From: an uncultured bacterium
Lineage (GTDB): Bacteria; Bacteroidota; Bacteroidia; Bacteroidales; Bacteroidaceae
DNA: 23,983 bases
Reading direction: 5' to 3'
Assembly: GCA_905215555.1 (NCBI GenBank)
Contig: CAJMQU010000062.1
Location: 1 to 23,983 of the forward strand
Position numbers and translations under genes: made by a program. Positions 1-6,285 of the stretch are shown one piece after another (the stretch's first letter is position 1; each line of letters starts with the position of its first letter). The notes under the pieces were generated by a model that was not told where the DNA came from, ran no database searches, and was given only the letters and a program-made list of their open reading frames with translations.

Positions 1-12
1 CTTCTTCGCCAT
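1..12 (-). CDS. Possible 5' end of a leftward gene (partial)
   Basis: On the minus strand an ATG at 10-12 opens a frame reading M-A-K-K before the window ends. A TATATTTG box (-7 element, minus strand, 41-48) lies about 30 nt upstream, which suits a leftward Bacteroides transcription start. Four codons do not identify a product. The start rests on promoter spacing alone. Confidence 0.35.
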
Positions 13-40
13 ACTTATGTTTTTATTTTGTTACCGATGG

Positions 41-48
41 CAAATATA
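41..48 (-). promoter_or_regulatory. -7 promoter element for the leftward gene
   Basis: The minus strand reads TATATTTG, a full match to the Bacteroides -7 consensus TAnnTTTG. No clean TTTG -33 box is present; that region falls in the inverted repeat at 58-87, so a regulator bound there could replace or block the -33 contact. The spacing to the ATG at 10-12 is suitable. Confidence 0.4.
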
Positions 49-57
49 GATATTATT

Positions 58-87
58 TTTGTTACTCAATAGCATTTGAGTAACAAA
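58..87. repeat. Perfect 12-bp inverted repeat, operator-like
   Basis: TTTGTTACTCAA (58-69) and its exact reverse complement (76-87) are separated by a 6-nt loop. A second perfect 11-bp pair lies outside it: ATTTTGTTACC (25-35) and GGTAACAAAAT (90-100). The motif TTTGTTAC therefore occurs four times, twice in each orientation, within 76 bp around the leftward promoter. There is no T tract, so a terminator is unlikely. A regulator operator is the simplest reading. Confidence 0.6.
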
Positions 88-191
88 CTGGTAACAAAAT
101 AAAGGAATTTATAGGCTAAAGCAAGAAAACAAGGAAAACAAAGGAAATAACATACACAAACAACAAATATCTATAAATCAATTACTTATAT

Positions 192-1151
192 TCAATTAAT
201 TAATTCTTTTTTTCTCTTTTTCCACAACTGATAAGAGTTGATGATGTTTTGCCACAGAACATAAGACCCCGGCCCTACCGAAGAAAGCGGATTTAGATAA
301 GTATATGCCATCCAGATAGCAAGCACCGTATTCTTCTGTCCCAATGCCTGCCCGCCGCTGATACGGTCATGATAACGTCCGCCAATGTTCTTACCTAAGA
401 AAAATTGCAGGCAACAGGCTATCAGTCCTGCAAGAGCTATCAGAATCTCAACTGCAACAGGTGCGTCACTAATCACCAGCGAGCGAACCGTCTGCCCGGA
501 TACGATAGCAAGCGCCACCCCCCACAAGTAAAAAGCAAGATCATGAAATCCCAGCAACAAATGATGCACACGCGGCATGAATACCCTTAGAAACCATGCC
601 AAAAAGAAAGGGAAAAGCAATAACGGGAAAACTTTACTCAGGATTTTCAGGAAGGCAATAAAGAAACTCATATCTGCATGAGGTTCCACTAATGGGAAAA
701 TCAGCGGAACCGCCACTGCCGCCAGCAAATTAGACAACAAAGTGTAAGTAGTCAAAGTAGATGCACTGCCTCCCAACTTACCGGTGATGACAGCCGCAGC
801 CGTAGCAGTAGGACAAATCACACATACCATTGCCCCTTCAAACACTTCCCGGTAAATTTCGTCCATAGGACAACATACCAACAGAGTAGCAATAGCCAGA
901 CAAGACACCGTCTGAAACAAAAGCAACCAGCCATGCCACGCTTTAGGCTTCAGCTCATTCAGATTTTCCACTTTACAAAAAGTGAGCAATAGTTGGGCAA
1001 ATATCAGCAGAGGAGTAATATACGCAATCAAATCATTAATATATGGTTTGGTAGGCGCCAAAAAAGAGACATTCGCAAGGATGAAGTATCCCAAAGTACC
1101 TGTAAGCATCGCCAATGGCAATGTCCAGTTCTTAAGAAAACGAACTAACAT
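192..1151 (-). CDS. BASS-family (bile acid:sodium symporter-like) transporter
   Basis: This 319-residue protein is hydrophobic along almost its whole length, with about nine or ten membrane segments. Two conserved BASS-fold stretches can be seen: CPTATAAAVITGKLGG (113-128) and GQALGQKNTVLAIW (267-280), the latter matching the G-x-Q-N substrate/sodium region of the second repeat. Members of the superfamily are inner-membrane secondary transporters of organic anions, usually sodium coupled. The substrate here cannot be read from sequence. It is divergent from the amidase gene and has its own TAACTTTG box upstream. The C-terminal tail is lysine-rich and probably cytoplasmic. The ATG at 1149-1151 is the only sensible start. 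Confidence 0.8.
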   Translation of the reverse strand: MLVRFLKNWTLPLAMLTGTLGYFILANVSFLAPTKPYINDLIAYITPLLIFAQLLLTFCKVENLNELKPKAWHGWLLLFQTVSCLAIATLLVCCPMDEIYREVFEGAMVCVICPTATAAAVITGKLGGSASTLTTYTLLSNLLAAVAVPLIFPLVEPHADMSFFIAFLKILSKVFPLLLFPFFLAWFLRVFMPRVHHLLLGFHDLAFYLWGVALAIVSGQTVRSLVISDAPVAVEILIALAGLIACCLQFFLGKNIGGRYHDRISGGQALGQKNTVLAIWMAYTYLNPLSSVGPGSYVLWQNIINSYQLWKKRKKELIN

Positions 1152-1178
1152 ACCTATTTTTTATTTAATTTGCGGATG

Positions 1179-1186
1179 CAAAGTTA
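1179..1186 (-). promoter_or_regulatory. -7 promoter element of the BASS transporter gene
   Basis: The minus strand reads TAACTTTG, a match to TAnnTTTG, 27 nt upstream of the transporter ATG. The nearest minus-strand TTTG is 23 bp further upstream (1210-1213), longer than the usual 19-21, so the -33 box is uncertain. Confidence 0.5.
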
Positions 1187-1270
1187 GTCTGTTTTAAAGA
1201 AATCCGCCACAAATCAGAGAGAAAAGTAACAAAACTTCATGTAAAACATCAGTTTTCTCCAAATTTCCAC

Positions 1271-1278
1271 TACATTTG
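1271..1278 (+). promoter_or_regulatory. -7 promoter element of the amidase gene
   Basis: TACATTTG matches TAnnTTTG and ends only 14 nt before the amidase ATG at 1293. If used, the 5' leader would be roughly 8 nt, unusually short. No TTTG sits at the expected -33 distance. Confidence 0.4.
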
Positions 1279-1292
1279 CATCGGCTTTTGGT

Positions 1293-2561
1293 ATGAAACT
1301 ATATAAACGACACATATTATATATCTGTATTTACTTCGGGCTGTTCATCTCTCCTTTTTGTACTACCAGCGTCGAAGCAAAGGACTTCGTTGTCGTAATT
1401 GACGCCGGACACGGAGGACATGACCCCGGTGCTTTAGGCAAAATATCAAAAGAAAAGACCATCAATCTGAACGTCGCACTCAAGTTGGGAAGGCAAATAA
1501 AGAAGAACTGTCCGGACGTTAAAGTGGTATATACCCGCGAACGAGATGTTTTTATCCCCCTCGACAGACGGGCGGAGATTGCCAATAATGCCAAAGCAGA
1601 TCTGTTCATTTCCATTCATACCAATTCCGTAGCCAACAACAGAACAGCCAAAGGTGCCTCTACATGGACCCTCGGTTTAGCCAAATCAGATGCAAACTTA
1701 GAAGTGGCCAAACGGGAAAATTCCGTTATCTTATACGAAAGCGATTACAAGACACGGTATGCAGGATTCAACCCAAACTCGGCAGAGTCTTACATTATCT
1801 TTGAGTTCATGCAGGATAAATATATGTCCCAAAGTGTACATCTGGCCTCATTGGTACAAAAAGAATTCCGCCATACCTGCAAACGCGCAGACCGTGGCGT
1901 GCATCAAGCTGGCTTTCTGGTATTAAAAGCCAGTGCCATGCCCAGCATCTTGGTAGAACTCGGCTTCATATCCCACCCAGAGGAAGAGCGTTATCTCAAC
2001 TCGGAAGCAGGCAGCACGACGCTTGCCAATGGAATTTTCCGTGCCTTTCTGTCCTATAAGCGTGAACACGAAATACGGATGACCGGAAGCAGCCGAACGA
2101 TGCTACCGGAAGAGACAGATGCCGGACGGGTAGAGGAAGCAGACACAACCCAGAAAAAAGCGGATACTACTCAGGAAAAAGCAAACTCACCCCGTGAGAC
2201 TTCCCAAAAGCCGACAACATCCGTAACCAATAATACCGGAACAAAACAAAACACAGGAAAAGCGTCCGGCGAGAAAACCGATAACGGTAGTCCTGTGTTT
2301 AAAATACAGATACTTACTTCTTCCCGCCCACTTGCTTCCAATGACAAGAGACTGAAGGGGCTGAAAAACGTAGAGTATTATCAGGAAGGCGGACTTTACA
2401 AGTATACGTATGGTTCGTCAACAGACTATAATAAAGTAGTACGTACTAAACGCGAAATAACGCCGAAGTTCAAAGACGCTTTCATCATCGCTTTCAAGAA
2501 CGGAAAGAAAACAAACGTTAGTGCGGCTATTGAGGAATTCAAAAAGAAAAGAAACAAATAA
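1293..2561 (+). CDS. Secreted N-acetylmuramoyl-L-alanine amidase (Amidase_3) with C-terminal SPOR-like domain
   Basis: A 422-residue cell-wall hydrolase that should cut the amide bond between MurNAc and the stem peptide, as in septal peptidoglycan splitting. Residues 1-29 form a signal peptide. The zinc-amidase domain spans about 31-255: DAGHGGHDPGA holds H40, the EK pair gives E54, SIHTNS holds H109, and ILVELGF holds catalytic E222. Residues about 128-165 are an insertion relative to minimal Amidase_3. A charged, Thr/Lys-rich low-complexity linker with a repeated ADTTQ-K element follows (265-333). The last part (335-410; FKIQILTS, YKYTYG, FKDAFIIAF) looks like a SPOR-type glycan-binding domain. 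The MCE gene starts 16 nt downstream, suggesting one envelope operon. Confidence 0.9.
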   Translation: MKLYKRHILYICIYFGLFISPFCTTSVEAKDFVVVIDAGHGGHDPGALGKISKEKTINLNVALKLGRQIKKNCPDVKVVYTRERDVFIPLDRRAEIANNAKADLFISIHTNSVANNRTAKGASTWTLGLAKSDANLEVAKRENSVILYESDYKTRYAGFNPNSAESYIIFEFMQDKYMSQSVHLASLVQKEFRHTCKRADRGVHQAGFLVLKASAMPSILVELGFISHPEEERYLNSEAGSTTLANGIFRAFLSYKREHEIRMTGSSRTMLPEETDAGRVEEADTTQKKADTTQEKANSPRETSQKPTTSVTNNTGTKQNTGKASGEKTDNGSPVFKIQILTSSRPLASNDKRLKGLKNVEYYQEGGLYKYTYGSSTDYNKVVRTKREITPKFKDAFIIAFKNGKKTNVSAAIEEFKKKRNK

Positions 2562-2577
2562 ATAAGACTATAACATC

Positions 2578-3474
2578 ATGATGAAGTATCTTACTAAAGA
2601 AGTTAGAATAGGAATTGCGGGCATTGTTGCTCTCTGCATATTGGTATATGGTATCAATTACCTGAAAGGTATTCACTTGTTCAAGCCTACCAACTATTTC
2701 TACGTAAAGTTCCACAACATCAATGGACTGACAAAATCGAGTCCGGTTTTTGCCGATGGTTTCCGTGTAGGTATTGTCCGTGACCTCTATTATGACTATA
2801 CCGAACCCGGAAAGGTGGTTGCGGAAATTGACGTAGACCCGGAGCTGCGCATACCGAAAGGCAGTACCGCCGAACTGACCTCTGAACTGATGGGAGGAGT
2901 GAAAATGAATTTATTATTGGCTAATAATCCGCGTGAAAAGTACCTGACGGGCGACACACTGCAAGGTAACGTCAATAACGGTGTAATGGACCAGGTGGCA
3001 ACAATAATGCCGCAAGTAGAAAAGATGCTCCCAAAATTGGACTCCATTCTCGCTTCGCTGAATACCATACTCGGAGATCCGGCAATCCCCGGAACACTGC
3101 ATAGTATGCAAAACACAATGGCAAGCATGGAAGTCACCAGTCGGCAATTGCAAGCCATCATGAGCAAAGATGTGCCGCAACTTACACAAAAACTGAATAC
3201 GATCGGAGATAATTTTGTCGTTATCAGCGATAACCTGAAAGAAATAGATTATGCCGCTGCATTTGCCAGCATAGATTCCACATTGGCAAACGTAAAAATG
3301 ATTACAGACCAATTAGGTCGGAAAGATAACACAGTCGGTCTGTTATTAAATGACCCGTCCCTTTACAATAACCTGAATGCAACAACAGCCAATGCTGCCA
3401 GCCTTCTTGAAGATCTGAAATCACATCCCAAAAGATATGTCCATTTCTCCTTGTTCGGCAAAAAAGATAAGTAG
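2578..3474 (+). CDS. MCE/MlaD-family lipid-transfer protein
   Basis: The 298-residue protein has one N-terminal membrane anchor (about 11-28) and an MCE domain (about 39-117: FYVKFHNINGL, SPVFADGFRVGIV, and the conserved P-K-G-S and G-G segment). A long helical region follows (about 135-285), poor in aromatic residues, of the kind that forms a periplasmic needle or bundle. MlaD-type proteins are the periplasmic substrate-binding part of ABC lipid transporters that move phospholipids between inner and outer membranes. The ATPase and permease partners are not in this window; in Bacteroides they are often encoded elsewhere. Two adjacent ATG codons (2578 and 2581) are equally good starts. It is probably cotranscribed with the amidase. 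Confidence 0.85.
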   Translation: MMKYLTKEVRIGIAGIVALCILVYGINYLKGIHLFKPTNYFYVKFHNINGLTKSSPVFADGFRVGIVRDLYYDYTEPGKVVAEIDVDPELRIPKGSTAELTSELMGGVKMNLLLANNPREKYLTGDTLQGNVNNGVMDQVATIMPQVEKMLPKLDSILASLNTILGDPAIPGTLHSMQNTMASMEVTSRQLQAIMSKDVPQLTQKLNTIGDNFVVISDNLKEIDYAAAFASIDSTLANVKMITDQLGRKDNTVGLLLNDPSLYNNLNATTANAASLLEDLKSHPKRYVHFSLFGKKDK

Positions 3475-3824
3475 AAAGAAATCACTTAAATAGAATAAGT
3501 CTAAATAAAGGCATTAATCGAGCTGGAAGGGAAATCCTTGATAAGTCCGTGTAGGAACTAAAGTATTCGCGCTATACTACAAGGTTCTATAAGTTTTAAA
3601 CTTCTATTTTCAACAGCATATCAAGCTATTATTCAAAGACTTATAAAAAAGCAATAGTTCCAAAAAGGAGCTATTCACATGTAATGTGATAAGTGATTGA
3701 AAGTAAAGAGATTATTGTTTTTAATAGAAAAGCAAGAAAAAACGCATTTGTTTTTTTGAAATAAGATTGCCAATTTTGCAGGCGTAGAAGTTTTGCTTAA
3801 TTAATAAATGTATTGAAAGCCGTT
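3475..3824 (+). other. dnaA upstream region (350 bp, no gene seen)
   Basis: I see no credible ORF. The stretch holds two weak hairpins: a bulged one at 3555-3587 (gaac/gttc around agtat/atact) and a 9-bp stem with one G-U pair at 3653-3675 (aatagttcc, loop of five A, ggagctatt). It also holds the dnaA promoter at 3747-3778. TTATCACA on the minus strand at 3685-3692 resembles a shortened DnaA box, but there is no cluster of boxes, so I do not call an origin. Confidence 0.5.
3747..3778 (+). promoter_or_regulatory. dnaA promoter
   Basis: TTTG at 3747-3750 is followed after 20 bp by CAATTTTG at 3771-3778, one mismatch from the Bacteroides TAnnTTTG box. The predicted leader to the ATG at 3825 is about 40 nt. 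Confidence 0.55.
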
Positions 3825-5213
3825 ATGAGTGAATTAAATCATGTCGGGCTATGGAACCGCTGTCTTGAGATCATCAGAGACAATGTTCCTGAGCAGACAT
3901 ACAAAACATGGTTTCTCCCCATCATACCTTTGAAATATGAGGACAAGACGCTGGTCGTACAAGTACCCAGCCAGTTCTTCTATGAGTTTTTGGAGGACAA
4001 GTTCGTCGACTTGTTGCGCAAAACTTTATACAAAGTGATTGGTGACGGCACCAAGTTATTGTATAATGTAATGGTGGATAAGAGCTCTCGCACTACCGTT
4101 GATCTCGAATCTACTCCCCGCACTATTATTCCACAGAAAAGAATAATCGGCAAAGAAATACCGCAGGCTCCTATCGTAGATCTAGACCCACATCTGAATC
4201 CGGAATACAACTTCGAAACATTTATTGAAGGCTATAGCAACAAACTTTCTCGCAGCGTGGCGGAAGCCGTCGCTCAAAACCCGGCCAAGACAATTTTTAA
4301 CCCTCTGTTTTTTTACGGAGCGTCAGGTGTAGGAAAAACTCACCTTGCAAATGCCATAGGTACAAAGATTAAAGAACTCTATCCTGACAAGAGAGTATTA
4401 TATGTATCGGCGCATTTATTCCAAGTACAATATACAGACTCTGTACGCAACAATACTACCAACGATTTCATAAACTTCTACCAGTCAATTGATGTATTGA
4501 TTATTGATGATATTCAGGAATTTGCCGGCGTTACCAAAACCCAGAACACTTTCTTCCACATCTTTAATCATTTGCACCAAAACAGAAAACAGCTTATACT
4601 GACTTCGGACCGCGCTCCCGTATTACTGCAAGGTATGGAAGAGCGACTTATCACCCGTTTCAAATGGGGAATGGTTGCCGAACTGGAAAGGCCTACCGTG
4701 GAATTGCGCAAAAACATTCTGCGCAACAAAATACATCGCGATGGTTTACAATTTCCGGCAGAAGTAATAGATTACATTGCTGAGAACGTTGGCGACAGTG
4801 TGCGCGACCTGGAAGGTATCATTATCTCCATCATGGCGCACTCAACTATATATAATAAGGAAATCGACTTGGAACTGGCGCAACGCATCGTACGAAAAGT
4901 AACCAAAAGCGAAAGCAAGGCAGTCACCGTTGACGATATTATCAACATAGTATGCAAGCATTTCTCTCTGGATACCGCTACAATTCACACTAAATCGCGG
5001 AAACGCGAAGTAGTACAGGCGCGTCAGATAGCAATGTTCCTCGCCAAAACCTACACAGATTTCTCTACGGCCAAGATAGGTACGCTGATTGGCAACAAAG
5101 ACCATGCAACCGTGCTGCACGCCTGCAAAACCATTAAAGAATTACGGGAAGTGGATAAAACTTTCCGCGCTGAAATAGATGACATACAAGCATCATTGAA
5201 AAAGCAGGGTTAA
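3825..5213 (+). CDS. dnaA: Chromosomal replication initiator protein DnaA
   Basis: A 462-residue protein with all four DnaA domains. Domain I (about 1-85; LWNRCLEIIRDNVPEQTYKTWF) binds partners, followed by a short linker. The AAA+ domain has Walker A GASGVGKT (165-172), Walker B DVLIIDD (223-229), sensor LTSDR (259-263) and an arginine-finger segment RLITRF. The C-terminal DNA-binding domain carries the family signature near 418-435 (IGTLIGNKDHATVLHA). It binds DnaA boxes at oriC as the ATP form and melts the origin. I chose ATG 3825 (MSELN...) over the in-frame TTG at 3813 because DnaA N-termini normally begin just before the LW-x-x-C segment. It is a single-gene unit with its own promoter and terminator. 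Confidence 0.97.
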   Translation: MSELNHVGLWNRCLEIIRDNVPEQTYKTWFLPIIPLKYEDKTLVVQVPSQFFYEFLEDKFVDLLRKTLYKVIGDGTKLLYNVMVDKSSRTTVDLESTPRTIIPQKRIIGKEIPQAPIVDLDPHLNPEYNFETFIEGYSNKLSRSVAEAVAQNPAKTIFNPLFFYGASGVGKTHLANAIGTKIKELYPDKRVLYVSAHLFQVQYTDSVRNNTTNDFINFYQSIDVLIIDDIQEFAGVTKTQNTFFHIFNHLHQNRKQLILTSDRAPVLLQGMEERLITRFKWGMVAELERPTVELRKNILRNKIHRDGLQFPAEVIDYIAENVGDSVRDLEGIIISIMAHSTIYNKEIDLELAQRIVRKVTKSESKAVTVDDIINIVCKHFSLDTATIHTKSRKREVVQARQIAMFLAKTYTDFSTAKIGTLIGNKDHATVLHACKTIKELREVDKTFRAEIDDIQASLKKQG

Positions 5214-5227
5214 AAACCCTGCTTTTT
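5199..5227. terminator. Bidirectional terminator at the dnaA / nitroreductase 3' overlap
   Basis: AAAAAGCAGGGT (5199-5210) pairs perfectly with ACCCTGCTTTTT (5216-5227) around a 5-nt loop. The arms end in A5/T5 runs, so each strand yields a GC-rich stem with a U tract. It lies inside the last codons of both convergent genes and contains both stop codons. Confidence 0.85.
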
Positions 5228-5944
5228 CATTACTTTCCAAAGATTCTCCGACATCACTTCGCTATCTTCTTTCTTATATCTCACATCCGTAAAAACCTGA
5301 GCCAACGTTTCTTTGTTATTTTCAAGGATAAACTGCTTATTTTCAGGCAAAGATTCCTTATAAGCATACAAGCGGTCTATATCTTCCGGTGTATAATCAT
5401 GATAGACCTCGTCATGCACGATAGCCTCCAACGGCAAACGGTCCACCTGAGCAGGCTCTTCGTCAGGCCACCCCACCGTCACAGTGGTAATAGGGAACAC
5501 CAATTCAGGCAATTCCAGAGCTTCAATTATCATTTGCGGGTTATAAGTAGTGGTACCCAAATAGCAAATACCCAACCCTTTTTCTTCAGCAGCCACACAA
5601 AAAGTCTGTGCCGCCAGCAAAGTATCTACCGATCCGGTTACGAACCATTCGAAATTGTTATATCCGGGAACTGCTTTTCGCTGTTCGCACCACTTGCTGA
5701 AACGGCGGAGGTCTATACAAAAAGTTAAAACCACAGGTGCGGTCTGTACCATCGGCTGATTAAAATGAGCCGGTGCCAGTTTGGCTTTTCGTTCAGCATC
5801 ACGCGTTACAATTACACTATACACCTGCATATTCCCTACCGTAGAAGCGCGAAAGGCAGATTCGAGCAAATCATTTAACAAATCAGAAGAAATATCTTTC
5901 TGCTGATATTTGCGGATTGTTCTTCTTTGTTTTAAGGTTTCCAT
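5210..5944 (-). CDS. Nitroreductase-family flavoprotein (NADPH-dependent oxidoreductase)
   Basis: A 244-residue protein of the nitroreductase fold. The FMN-binding motif is at the start (RRTIRKY, 7-13), followed by the S/T-rich loop ASTVGNMQVYS (33-43), the dimer-core helix TLLAAQTFCVAAEEKGLG (about 108-124) and the terminal strand TVGWPDEEPA (156-165). Such enzymes use FMN and NAD(P)H to reduce nitro compounds, quinones or flavins; the physiological substrate is unknown. ATG 5944 is preferred over the upstream TTG at 5962, because that TTG lies within the TATATTTG promoter box. Its stop overlaps the dnaA stop by 3 nt, tail to tail. Confidence 0.88.
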   Translation of the reverse strand: METLKQRRTIRKYQQKDISSDLLNDLLESAFRASTVGNMQVYSVIVTRDAERKAKLAPAHFNQPMVQTAPVVLTFCIDLRRFSKWCEQRKAVPGYNNFEWFVTGSVDTLLAAQTFCVAAEEKGLGICYLGTTTYNPQMIIEALELPELVFPITTVTVGWPDEEPAQVDRLPLEAIVHDEVYHDYTPEDIDRLYAYKESLPENKQFILENNKETLAQVFTDVRYKKEDSEVMSENLWKVMKKQGF

Positions 5945-5959
5945 ACTTTTATTTTTTTG

Positions 5960-5967
5960 CAAATATA
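5960..5967 (-). promoter_or_regulatory. -7 promoter element of the nitroreductase gene
   Basis: The minus strand reads TATATTTG, a full match to TAnnTTTG, 15 nt before the ATG. No good TTTG is visible at -33. The box overlaps a spurious TTG start and so decides the start codon choice. Confidence 0.5.
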
Positions 5968-6060
5968 GGAAAAGAATAGCAGACTGCTACTAAATAATAA
6001 GTTTAAAGTTCAGCCATATTTTCTAAAAGCAATTATTCAATTTAACTAAACCAGAAATTG

Positions 6061-6097
6061 AGTTTTCTTTTTAGAAAACTTTTTGTTCAAACAAAAA
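6061..6097. repeat. Two abutting perfect hairpins
   Basis: AGTTTTCT (6061-6068), a TTTT loop and AGAAAACT (6073-6080) form the first stem. TTTTTGTT (6080-6087), CA and AACAAAAA (6090-6097) form the second. They sit in the 341-bp AT-rich gap between two divergent genes, where no upstream transcript obviously needs a terminator. The rest of 5968-6177 shows nothing coding. Confidence 0.5.
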
Positions 6098-6177
6098 CGC
6101 TAATAATTTATAAATCAACCAACTATTACTCAATAATGGGAAACTCACACCCTGTTCATAAATTATTCTATTTTTAT

Positions 6178-6208
6178 TTTGATATAACAAAAAACATGCT
6201 TAGCTTTG
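6178..6208 (+). promoter_or_regulatory. Promoter of the B12-dependent ribonucleotide reductase gene
   Basis: TTTG (6178-6181), a 19-bp spacer and TAGCTTTG (6201-6208) match the Bacteroides consensus completely. The leader would be about 70 nt. I see no cobalamin riboswitch core in it. Confidence 0.7.
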
Positions 6209-6285
6209 CAATCACATTTGTTAATGATAGGTATTACTTCTACACTCTTACTTATTAAAAAAATAAATCTAAGGAAAAAAGCATC

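Noticed and set aside
3475..3824. Chromosomal origin (oriC) next to dnaA
   Set aside because: Only one shortened DnaA-box-like site is seen, and near matches inside flanking genes are scattered. There is no cluster and no clear unwinding region.
6058..6258. 66-codon ORF upstream of nrdJ
   Set aside because: It runs through the hairpins and the nrdJ promoter, has AT-rich random composition and no recognisable feature.
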